A DNA stretch of 14,048 bases from an uncultured Pseudomonadales bacterium (GTDB lineage: Bacteria > Pseudomonadota > Gammaproteobacteria > Pseudomonadales > Porticoccaceae): NCBI GenBank assembly GCA_905478725.1, contig CAJQJT010000331.1, forward strand, positions 1-14,048. Direction: 5' to 3'. Below are positions 1-8,685 of the stretch, piece after piece (position 1 is the first letter of the stretch; each line of letters opens with the position of its first letter). The translations under genes were made by a program, and so were the position numbers. A model generated the notes under the pieces. It had not been told where the DNA came from and searched no databases. It worked only from the letters and a program-made list of their open reading frames with translations.

Positions 1-396
1 CTCGGCTCTCGTGAGCCAGAAATTTATGGCGCCGCGTCTCTTGAGCAAATCAATGCCGCCTTGGTTAGCCAGGCAGCGGAATCCGGACATAGCCTTGCGA
101 CACTGCAAAGCAACGCTGAATTTGAGCTAATCCAGAGAGTCCACGACGCACGCGACGAAGCTGTCGATTTTATTATCATCAATCCCGGGGCCTTTACTCA
201 TACCAGCATTGCCCTGCGCGATGCGCTACTCGGTGTTGAAATTCCGTTTATCGAAGTACACCTCTCCAACGTTCATGCCAGAGAGGCATTTCGTCACCAC
301 TCCTATTTTTCTGATATTGCTGAAGGCGTAATTTGCGGCTTCGGTGCGAACAGTTACCAGTTAGCCCTGCAAGCAGCGCTCGGCAAGCTAAACTAA
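1..396 (+). CDS. aroQ: 3-dehydroquinate dehydratase, type II (5' end missing)
   Basis: Type II dehydroquinase converts 3-dehydroquinate to 3-dehydroshikimate in the shikimate pathway, in the cytoplasm, as a dodecamer. The frame is open from the first base and begins inside the conserved N-terminal loop ([10 protein letters not shown]). That loop holds the catalytic Arg (bases 10-12) and Tyr (25-27). The NPGAFTHTS motif follows, then [17 protein letters not shown] with the catalytic His at 259-261, and the C-terminal [11 protein letters not shown] segment. There are 131 codons visible; the family is usually 145-150 residues, so about 15 residues lie upstream of the window. A TTG at 61 is internal and not the start. 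The gene is followed after 58 bp by accB, the common gammaproteobacterial order aroQ-accB-accC. Identity is secure. Confidence 0.97.
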   Translation, partial: LGSREPEIYGAASLEQINAALVSQAAESGHSLATLQSNAEFELIQRVHDARDEAVDFIIINPGAFTHTSIALRDALLGVEIPFIEVHLSNVHAREAFRHHSYFSDIAEGVICGFGANSYQLALQAALGKLN

Positions 397-400
397 GCTT

Positions 401-429
401 TTGATATCGGCTTTAAACCTAATTTAAAA
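401..429 (+). promoter_or_regulatory. possible accBC promoter
   Basis: In the 58-bp gap between aroQ and accB, TTGATA (401-406) is followed after 16-17 bp by the AT-rich TTTAAA/TTAAAA (423-429). This would serve as a sigma70-like promoter for accBC. The gap has no terminator-like hairpin, so accBC may also be read through from aroQ. The call rests on hexamer similarity alone. Confidence 0.3.
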
Positions 430-454
430 ATTCATTTAAGAAAGAGAAAACTAC

Positions 455-910
455 ATGGATATTCGTAAAGTAAAAAAACTCATTGAACTACTCGAAGAGT
501 CGAACATCAATGAACTGGAAATTACCGAAGGTGAAGATTCCGTACGCATCAGTCGCGGCGTCCCAATGCAGGCTTATGCTGCCCCGGCACCAGTTGCCCA
601 ACAACCGGCAGCTCCTGCACCAGTAGCAGCCCCTGCAGCTGCCGCTCCTGTAGCCACGACTCCTGACGAACTGGCTGGACATGTCGTTAAGTCGCCAATG
701 GTTGGCACCTACTACGCATCGCCCTCACCAGATTCCGCTGCCTTTGTTACAGTTGGCAGCTCCGTAAAAGCCGGTGACGTGCTCTGCATACTCGAAGCCA
801 TGAAAATGATGAACCAGATCGAAGCCGATAGAGCAGGCACCATTGGCGCCATACTTGCCGAAGACGGCGAGCCTATCGAATATGATCAGCCACTGTTCAC
901 CATCGTTTAA
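455..910 (+). CDS. accB: biotin carboxyl carrier protein of acetyl-CoA carboxylase
   Basis: AccB carries the biotin that is carboxylated by AccC and then donates CO2 to acetyl-CoA through the AccAD carboxyltransferase, the first committed step of fatty acid synthesis. The 151-residue protein has the usual layout: an N-terminal segment ([23 protein letters not shown]), a flexible Ala/Pro-rich linker (about residues 40-67), and a C-terminal biotinyl domain. The EAMKMMNQI motif places the biotinylated lysine at K117 (bases 803-805). The [15 protein letters not shown] segment is the typical start of the biotinyl domain, including the thumb region of the bacterial acetyl-CoA carboxylase type. The purine-rich AAGAAAGAG upstream supports the ATG. 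accC follows after 20 bp, so the two are co-transcribed. Confidence 0.98.
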   Translation: MDIRKVKKLIELLEESNINELEITEGEDSVRISRGVPMQAYAAPAPVAQQPAAPAPVAAPAAAAPVATTPDELAGHVVKSPMVGTYYASPSPDSAAFVTVGSSVKAGDVLCILEAMKMMNQIEADRAGTIGAILAEDGEPIEYDQPLFTIV

Positions 911-930
911 TTGTAGCCAGGGATAAAATC

Positions 931-2271
931 ATGCTCGAAAAAGTCCTGATCGCAAACCGCGGCGAGATTGCTCTGCGCATTTTGCGCGCCTGTAAAGAAC
1001 TAGACATCAAGACCGTCGCTGTTCACTCCAAAGTGGACGCCGATCTCAAACATGTCATGTTGGCTGACCAGTCAATCTGCATCGGCCCTAACCCTTCAGC
1101 AAAAAGCTATTTGAATATTCCGGCCATTATCAGCGCCATGGAAGTGACCGGCGCAACAGCCGTCCATCCAGGTTATGGTTTCCTTGCAGAAAATGCTGAC
1201 TTTGCGGAGCAAGTTGAAAATAGCGGTTTTGTATTTATCGGACCAACTGCTGGCTGCATTCGCATCATGGGCGACAAGGTTGCCGCCATTAAGGCGATGA
1301 AAGCTGCTGGCGTTCCCACTGTACCCGGCTCCGACGGCCCACTGAATGATGACCCGGCAGCGCTTCGCGCAATGGCCAAGAAAATTGGCTATCCGGTTAT
1401 CATCAAAGCCGCCTCAGGGGGCGGTGGTCGCGGCATGCGCATTGTTGAAAAAGAAGAAACACTGGTTAACTCCGTGGCAATTACCAAATCCGAGGCTGAA
1501 GCTGCATTTGGTGATGGCACTGTTTACATGGAGAAGTTCCTGCAGAACCCACGCCATGTTGAAGTACAGGTACTCTCCGACGGCCAGGGTCATGCCATTC
1601 ATCTGGGCGATCGCGACTGTTCACTACAGCGACGTCACCAGAAGGTTTTGGAAGAAGCTCCGGCTCCCGGCATTCCCGAAGAGGCACGCCAGGCAGTGTT
1701 TGAAAGCTGCACCAAGGCCTGTATTGAAATCGGCTATCGCGGCGCCGGTACTTTTGAATTTCTCTATGAAGATGGCGGCTTTTACTTTATCGAGATGAAC
1801 ACTCGAGTTCAGGTTGAACATCCTGTTTCGGAGATGATTACCGGAATCGACATCGTTAAAGAGCAGCTGCTGATCGCCAGTGGCCGGCCCCTTAGCTTTA
1901 CCCAAAAAGATGTGATCTTCCGCGGCCACTCCTTTGAGTGCCGAATTAACGCTGAAGATCCGGTGACCTTTATGCCCCAGCCCGGCACTATCACCTCCTA
2001 TCATGCTCCTGGCGGTAACGGCGTGCGGGTGGATTCCCACATCTACAACGGCTACCGCGTGCCACCGAATTATGACTCCCTGATTGGTAAGATTATTACC
2101 TATGGTCGTGACCGGGATTCAGCGCTTTCGCGTATGCGCAACGCGTTAGACGAAATGATGATTGACGGTATAAAAACCAATATTGAACTACACCAGGACC
2201 TAGTTCGCGATCCTGAGTTCAAGAAAGGCGGCGTCAACATCCATTATCTTGAGAAAAAACTCGGGCTGTAA
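931..2271 (+). CDS. accC: biotin carboxylase subunit of acetyl-CoA carboxylase
   Basis: AccC is the ATP-grasp biotin carboxylase that uses ATP and bicarbonate to carboxylate the biotin on AccB. The 446 residues align without gaps to remembered E. coli AccC over the N-terminal domain ([24 protein letters not shown]). Features seen are GDK with the ATP-binding lysine near residue 116, the glycine-rich loop [10 protein letters not shown] (about 160-170), [13 protein letters not shown], and the catalytic [18 protein letters not shown] segment that binds metal and biotin. Its C-terminus [16 protein letters not shown] end is also typical. Length is normal (about 449 in E. coli). An AGGGATA ribosome site precedes the ATG. 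The TAA stop lies inside a terminator stem that closes the accBC transcript. Confidence 0.98.
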   Translation: MLEKVLIANRGEIALRILRACKELDIKTVAVHSKVDADLKHVMLADQSICIGPNPSAKSYLNIPAIISAMEVTGATAVHPGYGFLAENADFAEQVENSGFVFIGPTAGCIRIMGDKVAAIKAMKAAGVPTVPGSDGPLNDDPAALRAMAKKIGYPVIIKAASGGGGRGMRIVEKEETLVNSVAITKSEAEAAFGDGTVYMEKFLQNPRHVEVQVLSDGQGHAIHLGDRDCSLQRRHQKVLEEAPAPGIPEEARQAVFESCTKACIEIGYRGAGTFEFLYEDGGFYFIEMNTRVQVEHPVSEMITGIDIVKEQLLIASGRPLSFTQKDVIFRGHSFECRINAEDPVTFMPQPGTITSYHAPGGNGVRVDSHIYNGYRVPPNYDSLIGKIITYGRDRDSALSRMRNALDEMMIDGIKTNIELHQDLVRDPEFKKGGVNIHYLEKKLGL

Positions 2272-2290
2272 TTTACAGCCCGGCGTTTTA
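2262..2290 (+). terminator. intrinsic terminator overlapping the accC stop codon
   Basis: CGGGCTGTAA (2262-2271) and TTACAGCCCG (2273-2282) are perfect 10-bp inverted arms around one T. In practice this is a 9-bp stem with a 3-nt loop. It is followed by GCG and TTTT (2286-2289). The left arm contains the last codons and the stop of accC. The T run is short and displaced by 3 nt, so termination may be partial, leaving some read-through to prmA. Confidence 0.7.
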
Positions 2291-2321
2291 TCTAACTCGC
2301 TTTCCAAATTAGGCTCCTCCC

Positions 2322-3203
2322 ATGCAATGGCTCCAGCTGATTGTCGCTAGCACCCGTGATGCCAGTAGTGCAATTGAAGATGCACTGCTCGAACTGGGCG
2401 CCGTTTCAGTGACCCTTGAAGACGCCGCCGACCAGCCTATCTTGGAACCCGGCGTTGGCGAGACACCACTGTGGGACAACTGCATCATCAAAGCCCTGTT
2501 TGCCGACGATACAGATACAGTGCAAACATCAGCACAGCTCGAGCAGCTCACGGCGCAGCCACTGCAGCAGAGCTGGCAACAACTAGAAGACAAAGACTGG
2601 TCTCAGGAATGGAAGAAATATTTCTCTCCAATGAAATGCGGTGAACGTCTGTGGATTTGCCCCAGCTGGATTGCACCGCCAGACCCTGAAGGCATCAACC
2701 TCAGCCTCGACCCCGGCCTCGCCTTTGGCACCGGCAGTCACCCCACCACTCACCTCTGCCTGCGCTGGCTCGACAAGCAGGATTTGACTGGGCAGACAGT
2801 GATCGACTACGGCTGCGGTTCTGGTATTTTGGGTATAGCTGCCCTGCTGCTGGGTGCGGAGAAAGTGATTGCTGTAGACAACGACCCTCAAGCGTTGCTG
2901 GCCACTCGCGACAATGCCGAGCGCAACAATATAGCTGCCGAGCGCATTAGCACCTACCTACCTGAAGACCTTCCAAGCGACACTATTGGACAGACCATGT
3001 TAGCCAATATTCTTGCCGCGCCCTTAATTGAACTGGCCCCGAAACTCGCAGCATTGACCGAAAGTAATGGTTTGATCTGCCTGTCGGGGTTGCTCGAGCA
3101 TCAAATTGAAGCGGTATCGCAACCCTATCTCGCCAACTTTAGCTTTGATGACCCGACGATCGAAACCGAATGGGCGCAGCTGGCTGCGCGCAAGACAGCT
3201 TGA
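2322..3203 (+). CDS. prmA: ribosomal protein L11 methyltransferase
   Basis: PrmA trimethylates lysines and the N-terminus of ribosomal protein L11 using S-adenosylmethionine. The protein is 293 residues, the same as E. coli PrmA. An N-terminal substrate-recognition domain (about 1-55) and linker precede the class I methyltransferase fold. Visible family motifs are W(S)QEWKKYFSP near residue 95, LDPGLAFGTGSHPTT, the SAM-binding motif I VIDYGCGSGILG (V160 onward), AVDNDPQAL, and NILAAPLIELAP, the counterpart of the NPPY-type catalytic loop. The ATG at 2322 has only a weak AGG upstream. A 50-bp gap with a terminator separates it from accC. prmA next to dusB-fis is the usual enterobacterial context; here a DUF3426 gene sits between. 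Confidence 0.96.
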   Translation: MQWLQLIVASTRDASSAIEDALLELGAVSVTLEDAADQPILEPGVGETPLWDNCIIKALFADDTDTVQTSAQLEQLTAQPLQQSWQQLEDKDWSQEWKKYFSPMKCGERLWICPSWIAPPDPEGINLSLDPGLAFGTGSHPTTHLCLRWLDKQDLTGQTVIDYGCGSGILGIAALLLGAEKVIAVDNDPQALLATRDNAERNNIAAERISTYLPEDLPSDTIGQTMLANILAAPLIELAPKLAALTESNGLICLSGLLEHQIEAVSQPYLANFSFDDPTIETEWAQLAARKTA

Positions 3204-3312
3204 GCGGAGAAAAACCTGAGCAACAAAAAAGCTCAGTGCATTAATAGTTTGAGTCGCGAAGCGACAGCCACTCGATACTGCTAAACTCAGCAAAACACCA
3301 GCTGGAAAAATC

Positions 3313-4047
3313 ATGTCACAACTCGCTACCGCCTGCCCTGACTGCGCCACCAAATTTCGCCTTACCCAAGAGCAGCTAGCAGCGGCCGGCGGGATGGTAC
3401 GCTGCGGAAAGTGCATGACTGTATTTAATGCCAGCGACCATGAAATCACTGCCCAACCGGTGAGCATTGACCAATCTGAAGACACCAATAAACTTCCAGT
3501 TATGACCGAGCTGTTACACCGTGAATTTGGTCAGCAGCAGACTGCCATAAAAGATACGAAACCCAGCAGGATTATCCCGAAGTTAATAGTGATCTTAATT
3601 GGTGCAACATTGCTAGCGGCACAATACAGCTACTTTTTTAGCCGCGAGCTAAGCCAGACTGAAGCCTATCGCAAACCATTGATCCAGTTCTGCCACTACA
3701 GCGGCTGCACAGTTGAGTTATTTCGCGATATAAATAAGCTCGCCGTCAGACAATTCACTGTCCGCTCAGACCCAAATCAGCCTGGCGCCCTAACCGTGGA
3801 TCTGACTATCGAGAACCGTGCGCTGTTCGACCAACCCTACCCCAAAATTGCTCTGAAATTTTCCGACATGGAAAGCCAGCCCGTCGCCGAGCGAATTTTT
3901 TTAGCCCAACAATATTTACCGACCAACGAGCAGAGCCTGACAGAAAAGCCTAAGTTGATTCCCAAAGGCAAACAAAGGAGGGTTAACTTCAGTCTCGTCG
4001 ACCCAGGCACAGAGGCGACCAACTATTCTGTCGAGCTGACAGAATAA
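3313..4047 (+). CDS. zinc-ribbon membrane protein with DUF3426 domain
   Basis: The 244-residue protein starts with an MJ0042-type zinc ribbon: CPDC at C8/C11 and CGKC at C31/C34, around the family signature KFRLTQEQL...GMVRCGKCMTVFNA. A polar linker (about 40-85) leads to one clear membrane helix (about 88-109, IIPKLIVILIGATLLAAQYS). The C-terminal DUF3426 domain (about 115-240) would then be periplasmic, with the zinc ribbon in the cytoplasm. Genes of this type commonly lie between prmA and dusB in pseudomonads, but the function is not known; I do not assign one. A GGAAAA ribosome site precedes the ATG. The 109-bp gap upstream holds small hairpins (3216-3236 and 3253-3265) without a plus-strand T run. 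Confidence 0.9.
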   Translation: MSQLATACPDCATKFRLTQEQLAAAGGMVRCGKCMTVFNASDHEITAQPVSIDQSEDTNKLPVMTELLHREFGQQQTAIKDTKPSRIIPKLIVILIGATLLAAQYSYFFSRELSQTEAYRKPLIQFCHYSGCTVELFRDINKLAVRQFTVRSDPNQPGALTVDLTIENRALFDQPYPKIALKFSDMESQPVAERIFLAQQYLPTNEQSLTEKPKLIPKGKQRRVNFSLVDPGTEATNYSVELTE

Positions 4048-4142
4048 TAAACCGCCGTTTTTCAATTGATCACTTTTTAATCAGCTAATCTCAGGGTATC
4101 ATTGTCGGCCTTTAAGCCCAGCCCATTAAACCCGAGGCAAAT

Positions 4143-5132
4143 GTGTTCAATATCGGCCCCTACCAGATCAATCGAAAGACAGTGTTGGCACCTATGGCCG
4201 GTGTCACTGATCTGCCCTTTCGTCAGCTCTGCCGCGAGATGGGTGCGGGTATGGTGGTATCTGAAATGGTCGCTGCAGATCCCAGCACCTGGTCCAGCAG
4301 AAAATCTAAACTGCGTATTCAGTTTGCCGATGAACCAGCACCGCGATCGGTTCAGATTGCTGGCTATGATCCTTTAATGATGGCTGAAGCGGCGCGCTTT
4401 AATGTTCAGCAGGGCGCTGAAATTATTGATATCAATATGGGCTGCCCGGCCAAAAAAGTTCTCAAAAAAGCCGCCGGATCGGCGCTGCTGCAACATCCGG
4501 ATCTGGTGCAGGATATTCTTCGCGCTGTGGTCGACAGTGTCGACGTTCCCGTCACCCTAAAAATCCGTACTGGTTGGGACCGGCAAAATCGCAACGCGGT
4601 GACCATTGCCAAAATTGCTGAAGACGCTGGCATTGCCGCTCTAGCAATTCATGGTCGCACCCGGGCCTGTCGCTTTGTCAAAGAGGTTGAATACGACACC
4701 ATAGCCAATGTGGTCGAGGCGCTGTCGATTCCAGTGATCGCCAATGGTGATATCACCACGCCAGAAAAAGCCCTGGCTGTTTTAGAGCACACCGGCGCTG
4801 CCGCGGTGATGATCGGACGGGGCGCTCAGGGTAACCCCTGGATCTTTAATCAAATAAACCATTTTCTCGAATATGGCGAAGCCTCAGCTAAACCGTCCAC
4901 CGAAGAAATTGGTCTGGTGGTCTGCCGCCACCTGCTGGCACTGCATGAATTTTACGGTGCCTTTGCTGGGGTAAAAATTGCCCGCAAACATATCGGCTGG
5001 TACTTCAGTGTGCTGCCAGGTGGGAAGGAATTTGCCCGCCATTTTAACAAAATTGAAGATCACCTTGAACAGCAACAGCTGTTGCAACAGTTCTTCCAAC
5101 AACCCCATATTTTTCAGGAATTAGCGGCATGA
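4143..5132 (+). CDS. dusB: tRNA-dihydrouridine synthase B
   Basis: DusB is an FMN- and NADPH-dependent enzyme that reduces uridines in the D-loop of tRNA (U17 in E. coli). The 329 residues show the N-terminal APMAGVTDLPFR phosphate/FMN loop (16-27), the DINMGCPAKKV motif with catalytic C101, the HGRTR segment in the second half of the TIM barrel, and the FMN-phosphate site IGRGAQGNPWIF. The chosen start is GTG at 4143. A GAGG site (4134-4137) lies 5 nt upstream, and the product begins MFNIGPYQI as in relatives. An ATG at 4141 overlaps it but is in another frame. The stop overlaps the fis start by 4 bp (ATGA), indicating coupled translation in a dusB-fis operon, as in E. coli. Confidence 0.96.
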   Translation: MFNIGPYQINRKTVLAPMAGVTDLPFRQLCREMGAGMVVSEMVAADPSTWSSRKSKLRIQFADEPAPRSVQIAGYDPLMMAEAARFNVQQGAEIIDINMGCPAKKVLKKAAGSALLQHPDLVQDILRAVVDSVDVPVTLKIRTGWDRQNRNAVTIAKIAEDAGIAALAIHGRTRACRFVKEVEYDTIANVVEALSIPVIANGDITTPEKALAVLEHTGAAAVMIGRGAQGNPWIFNQINHFLEYGEASAKPSTEEIGLVVCRHLLALHEFYGAFAGVKIARKHIGWYFSVLPGGKEFARHFNKIEDHLEQQQLLQQFFQQPHIFQELAA

Positions 5133-5410
5133 AGTACGCACAGACCGGCACTGGCTCTCCACCCAAAGATCCGACCAGCAAACAGCAGTCTCTGCAACAG
5201 AGTGTTACCGAAGCTATGCAACGCTACTTTTCCGATCTCGACGGTCAAGCAACTCACGATCTCTACGATATTGTGATGGCCGAAGTCGAACCACCGCTGC
5301 TCAAAGCAGTCATGGCTTACACCAGACAAAATCAAAGTAGGGCCGCGGAAACTCTCGGCCTTAATCGCGGCACCCTACGTAAAAAATTAAAACAATACGA
5401 CCTTCTGTAA
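5129..5410 (+). CDS. fis: nucleoid-associated DNA-binding protein Fis
   Basis: Fis is a small homodimeric nucleoid protein that bends DNA, activates rRNA promoters and varies strongly with growth rate in enterobacteria. The 93 residues carry the family core: [15 protein letters not shown] and [22 protein letters not shown] form the dimerisation helices. [23 protein letters not shown] at the C-terminus is the helix-turn-helix, nearly identical to the E. coli recognition region. Its N-terminal beta-hairpin region is divergent, as is usual outside enterobacteria. It overlaps dusB by 4 bp and lies 17 bp before purH, so purine synthesis may share the dusB-fis transcript. E. coli controls fis from the dusB promoter; no control site could be verified here. 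Confidence 0.97.
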   Translation: MKYAQTGTGSPPKDPTSKQQSLQQSVTEAMQRYFSDLDGQATHDLYDIVMAEVEPPLLKAVMAYTRQNQSRAAETLGLNRGTLRKKLKQYDLL

Positions 5411-5427
5411 TCTTCATTGAGGACTCT

Positions 5428-7002
5428 ATGAGCGACCTGAAAAAAGTTTCACGCGCCTTAATCAGCGTTTCTGACAAAACCGGCATTGTCGACTTTGCCC
5501 GTGCACTCACCGCACAGGGTACTGAAATACTCTCCACTGGCGGTACCTTTCGCCTGCTTCGAGAAAACGATATTGCAGCCACCGAAGTATCCGATTACAC
5601 CGGTTTTCCCGAAATGATGGACGGTCGCGTCAAGACGCTGCACCCGAAAGTTCACGGCGGTATTCTCGGACGCCGCGGTACCGACGATGAAGTGATGGCC
5701 GAGCACGGCATCAAGCCCATCGATATGGTGGTGGTTAACCTCTATCCTTTTGCCGCGACTGTTGCCGACCCCAACTGCACATTGCCAACTGCGATTGAGA
5801 ACATTGATATCGGCGGCCCGACCATGGTTCGTTCAGCGGCTAAAAACCACAAAGACGTGGCCATAGTGGTCAACGCCAGCGACTACCAAGCCGTACTGGA
5901 TGAGATGTCTGCCAATGATGGTCAGCTGGACTACAGCACTCGCTATCAGTTAATGGTTAAAGCCTTTGAGCACACTGCGGCCTACGACGGCATGATCGCC
6001 AACTACTTTGGTGCCCGTGATATTGAGAACCAAGCGCGCAATTTCTCGAACACTTTTAACGTTCAGTACTACAAGACGCAAGAGATGCGCTACGGTGAAA
6101 ACCCGCATCAGAAAGCGGCATTCTATATCGAAGCCAATCCCACTGAAGCCAGTGTTGCCACCGCCAAGCAGTTACAGGGTAAAGAATTATCCTTTAACAA
6201 TATTGCCGATACAGACGCTGCTCTGGAATGTGTAAAGCAATTTGATCAACCGGCCTGTGTTATCGTCAAGCATGCCAATCCCTGCGGTGTTGCCGTGGCT
6301 ACGGATATTAAACTGGCCTACCAGCTGGCATTTGCCACGGACCCAGAATCCTCTTTCGGTGGCATTATTGCGTTTAACCGTGAGTTGGATGCAGCCACTG
6401 CTGCGGATATCTGTGATAAGCAATTTGTTGAAGTGATTATTGCTCCCTCGGTATCTGCAGAAGCGGTTGCTGTGATCACCGCGAAAAAGAATGTACGTCT
6501 GCTGGAGTGCGGAACCTGGGGTACTGAGCGACCACAGGACTTTGACTACAAGCGTGTTAACGGTGGCCTGTTAATTCAGGATCGCGATAACGGCATGGTT
6601 GCAGAGAAAGATCTTAAAGTTGTCAGTGATCGCGTACCGAGCAATGACGAAATGGCCGATATGATGTTTGCCTGGAAAGTCGCCAAGATGGTCAAATCTA
6701 ACGCGATCATTTATGCCAAAGATAACCGTACCGTAGGTGTCGGCGCTGGCCAGATGAGTCGTATTAATTCCGCGCGTATTGCTGGCATTAAAGCCGAGCA
6801 TGCAGGGCTTGAAGTGGCAGGTGCGGTAATGGCATCAGACGCCTTCTTCCCCTTCCGCGACGGTATTGATAATGCAGCCGCTGCTGGCATCAGCTGTGTG
6901 ATTCAGCCCGGTGGATCAATGCGTGATGATGAGGTGGTTGCCGCCGCAAACGAACATGGCATGGCGATGGTCTTTACCGGAATGCGTCACTTTCGGCACT
7001 AG
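5428..7002 (+). CDS. purH: bifunctional AICAR transformylase / IMP cyclohydrolase
   Basis: PurH catalyses the last two steps of IMP synthesis: formyl transfer to AICAR and ring closure to IMP. The 524-residue protein has the N-terminal MGS-like cyclohydrolase domain ([44 protein letters not shown], about 1-195). The transformylase domain follows, with [12 protein letters not shown], the catalytic KHANPCGVA motif, [10 protein letters not shown] and the terminal [33 protein letters not shown]. The length is normal. A GAGGA ribosome site lies just upstream of the ATG. purH follows fis by 17 bp. Its usual partner purD is displaced about 1.8 kb downstream by a photolyase gene on the other strand. 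Confidence 0.98.
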   Translation: MSDLKKVSRALISVSDKTGIVDFARALTAQGTEILSTGGTFRLLRENDIAATEVSDYTGFPEMMDGRVKTLHPKVHGGILGRRGTDDEVMAEHGIKPIDMVVVNLYPFAATVADPNCTLPTAIENIDIGGPTMVRSAAKNHKDVAIVVNASDYQAVLDEMSANDGQLDYSTRYQLMVKAFEHTAAYDGMIANYFGARDIENQARNFSNTFNVQYYKTQEMRYGENPHQKAAFYIEANPTEASVATAKQLQGKELSFNNIADTDAALECVKQFDQPACVIVKHANPCGVAVATDIKLAYQLAFATDPESSFGGIIAFNRELDAATAADICDKQFVEVIIAPSVSAEAVAVITAKKNVRLLECGTWGTERPQDFDYKRVNGGLLIQDRDNGMVAEKDLKVVSDRVPSNDEMADMMFAWKVAKMVKSNAIIYAKDNRTVGVGAGQMSRINSARIAGIKAEHAGLEVAGAVMASDAFFPFRDGIDNAAAAGISCVIQPGGSMRDDEVVAAANEHGMAMVFTGMRHFRH

Positions 7003-7012
7003 TACGCTGGTT

Positions 7013-7110
7013 ATTTTGTCTTCTGACGGCGTTAAAAATGTACTCAGTCGGTCGCTTATAAATATAAGCTTCCTCCCTGCGTGCATTTTTGCCTTGTCAG
7101 AAAACAAAAT
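7013..7110. repeat. 98-bp imperfect palindrome downstream of purH
   Basis: The 47-bp halves 7013-7059 and 7064-7110 are imperfect inverted copies around AAAT. The outer 15 bp (7013-7027 against 7096-7110) match at 14 positions. The next blocks are GGC/GCC and a 10-bp AAAAATGTAC-type pairing with one G-T wobble. The innermost GCTTAT/ATAAGC stem closes on a 4-nt loop. Small bulges lie between blocks. There is no T run on either side, so it is not a standard intrinsic terminator. It could be a miniature inverted-repeat element, an mRNA 3'-end stabiliser, or a terminator of another kind. No flanking target duplication is visible. Confidence 0.75.
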
Positions 7111-7129
7111 CCCTGCCCGTACAAGCGCC

Positions 7130-7171
7130 TAACTTCTAGCACGTAACTTCTAGCACGTAACTTCTAGTACG
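7130..7171. repeat. three tandem copies of a 14-bp unit
   Basis: The unit TAACTTCTAGCACG occurs at 7130-7143 and 7144-7157. A third copy with one change (C to T) lies at 7158-7171. It is in the purH-photolyase convergent gap, directly after the 98-bp palindrome. The copies touch each other, so there are no spacers. Confidence 0.95.
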
Positions 7172-7203
7172 TTTCCTTTTTACAACCTTTCCTTTTTAGA
7201 ACC
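7172..7203. repeat. two tandem copies of a 16-bp unit
   Basis: TTTCCTTTTTACAACC (7172-7187) is followed immediately by TTTCCTTTTTAGAACC (7188-7203), differing at one base. The pair abuts the 14-bp array with no intervening base. The following CTAACTC...CTAGCC loosely recalls the first unit, hinting at a decayed longer array reaching the photolyase stop at 7239. Confidence 0.9.
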
Positions 7204-7238
7204 TAACTCATGCGCTAGCCAATAGATATTTTTTATCT

Positions 7239-8669
7239 TTAGAGCACATCGTTCTTGGTCATTTTAAAGGCCGCCAGAGCTCTCTCTCGAGACTCTTTAA
7301 TATCGATAATCGGCGCTGGATAGTCAGTGCCAATTTCCACTCCCGCCGCAGCCAGAATCTCCGCCGGTGCCAACCAGGGCGCATGAATATACTTGGCCGG
7401 CATCTCTGCCAACTCAGGGACATGGCGACGAATATAGTCACCCTGTTTATCAAATTTTTCACTCTGAGTGATGGGGTTAAAGATCCGAAAAAACGGCGCT
7501 GCATCAGCACCGCAACCGGCGATCCACTGCCAGCTTGCGCTATTAGCCGCCAGATCCGCATCCACCAGACAGTCCCAAAACCAGCGCTCGCCACTGTGCC
7601 AATGAATCAGCAGATTCTTCACCATAAATGAACCCACCACCATGCGCACACGGTTGTGCATATAGCCGGTGTCATAGAGTTCACGCATACCAGCATCCAC
7701 TAGGGGATAACCAGTTTTACCTTTTTGCCAAGCCTTGAGCTCGGTGTCGGTATTGGCAGCCCAAGGGAAAACATTAAACCGTTGCTGCAAATTGTCTGTG
7801 GGTAATTTGGGGAAATGGTAGAGCAGATAATAGGAGAACTCGCGCCATCCCAGTTCACTCAAAAAAGTATCCAGATTGCTTTCATTGTCTATTAAGGCTG
7901 CCGCATCGTTGGCTGCGTACCAGGCGGTATTCACCGACATCTGACCGAAGTGAAAATAGGGCGACAGGCGTGAGACATTTTTCTTGTTGGGAAAATTGCG
8001 GCCTTCGCGATAATCTTGGATGCCGTTAAAGACAAAATCATCTAAGCGATCTCTAGCACCGTCTTCGCTGATATCCCAATCACCATGCAGTTTTTTATCC
8101 CAGCGGATAGTCGGCAATAGGGACAGATCTTCGACAGCCAAGCTGTTATCCGCCTTAACCAAATTCATAGCCGTAGGCACAGGCAGTGGCTTTCTCGGCG
8201 CGACCTTTTGCAGACAGCCTCTGCGATAATAGGGAGTAAAGACCTTATAGGGGGTCCCATCTTTTTTCAGTACCTGCCAAGGCTCCCATAGCAGAGAGCC
8301 ATTAAAGCTCTGCACGTCGAGTCCCGCCTCTTTTAGGCTAGACTTAATATTGGCGTCGCGCTCGATGCTTCGCGGCTCATAACAGCGATTCCAATAAACC
8401 GCTTTCGCCGACATTTGGGTACTGAGATCCGAGAGAATCGCCAGGGCATTGCCTGTATAAATATTCAGCTTACCGCCAAGACTTTTATCCAGCGACTGCA
8501 GTGCATGATGTAACCACCAGCGACTGGCACCACCAAGAGTCCAATCCTGCTCGCTGCTCTCGTCGAAGATAAACACAGGAATAACCACGCCAGATTCACA
8601 GGCAGCAGCTAGTGCGGGATTGTCTGCAAGGCGCAGGTCCTGGCGGAACCAGTAGATGATGGGCTGAAT
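7239..8669 (-). CDS. phr: deoxyribodipyrimidine (CPD) photolyase, non-NUG start inferred
   Basis: Photolyase repairs UV-induced cyclobutane pyrimidine dimers with light, using FAD and an antenna chromophore. The C-terminal FAD domain is clear: KTGYPLVDAGMRELYDTGYMHNRVRMVVGSFMVKNLLIHW, then WFWDCLVDADLAANSASWQWIAGCGADAAPFFRIFNP. The first NUG codon is GTG at 8588, but the same frame continues upstream and encodes IYWFRQDLRLADNPALAAACESG, the conserved N-terminus of the antenna domain. The frame is then open back to TAA at 8685-8687 with no ATG, GTG or TTG. AAAGGA (8680-8685) lies 10 nt before ATT at 8667-8669, chosen here (476 residues); ATC at 8670-8672 is an alternative. A minimal GTG-started product would be 449 residues and lack the first strand. 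The gene is opposite to its neighbours and separates purH from purD. Confidence 0.92.
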   Translation of the reverse strand: MQPIIYWFRQDLRLADNPALAAACESGVVIPVFIFDESSEQDWTLGGASRWWLHHALQSLDKSLGGKLNIYTGNALAILSDLSTQMSAKAVYWNRCYEPRSIERDANIKSSLKEAGLDVQSFNGSLLWEPWQVLKKDGTPYKVFTPYYRRGCLQKVAPRKPLPVPTAMNLVKADNSLAVEDLSLLPTIRWDKKLHGDWDISEDGARDRLDDFVFNGIQDYREGRNFPNKKNVSRLSPYFHFGQMSVNTAWYAANDAAALIDNESNLDTFLSELGWREFSYYLLYHFPKLPTDNLQQRFNVFPWAANTDTELKAWQKGKTGYPLVDAGMRELYDTGYMHNRVRMVVGSFMVKNLLIHWHSGERWFWDCLVDADLAANSASWQWIAGCGADAAPFFRIFNPITQSEKFDKQGDYIRRHVPELAEMPAKYIHAPWLAPAEILAAAGVEIGTDYPAPIIDIKESRERALAAFKMTKNDVL

Positions 8670-8679
8670 GATAGGAATG

Positions 8680-8685
8680 TCCTTT
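8680..8685 (-). promoter_or_regulatory. ribosome binding site that supports an upstream phr start
   Basis: Read on the minus strand this is AAAGGA. It lies 7 nt before ATC (8670-8672) and 10 nt before ATT (8667-8669). Nothing comparable precedes the internal GTG at 8588. Its position argues that translation begins upstream of the conserved WFRQDLRL motif, at a non-NUG codon. Confidence 0.55.

Noticed and set aside
3216..3265. Intrinsic terminator after prmA (CTGAGC/GCTCAG and GTCGC/GCGAC hairpins)
   Set aside because: Neither stem is followed by a T run on the plus strand. GTTTTT follows on the minus strand, but nothing is known to be transcribed there.
3024..3488. 154-codon minus-strand frame across prmA and the zinc-ribbon gene
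   Set aside because: It is antisense to two recognised proteins and has no family motif.
4102..4377. Plus-strand frame overlapping the start of dusB, containing ATG at 4141
   Set aside because: It is out of frame with dusB and shows no known motif. The GTG at 4143 with GAGG upstream gives the conserved dusB N-terminus.
7013..7110. Standard Rho-independent terminator for purH
   Set aside because: The hairpin is very long and imperfect, and no T run follows on either strand.
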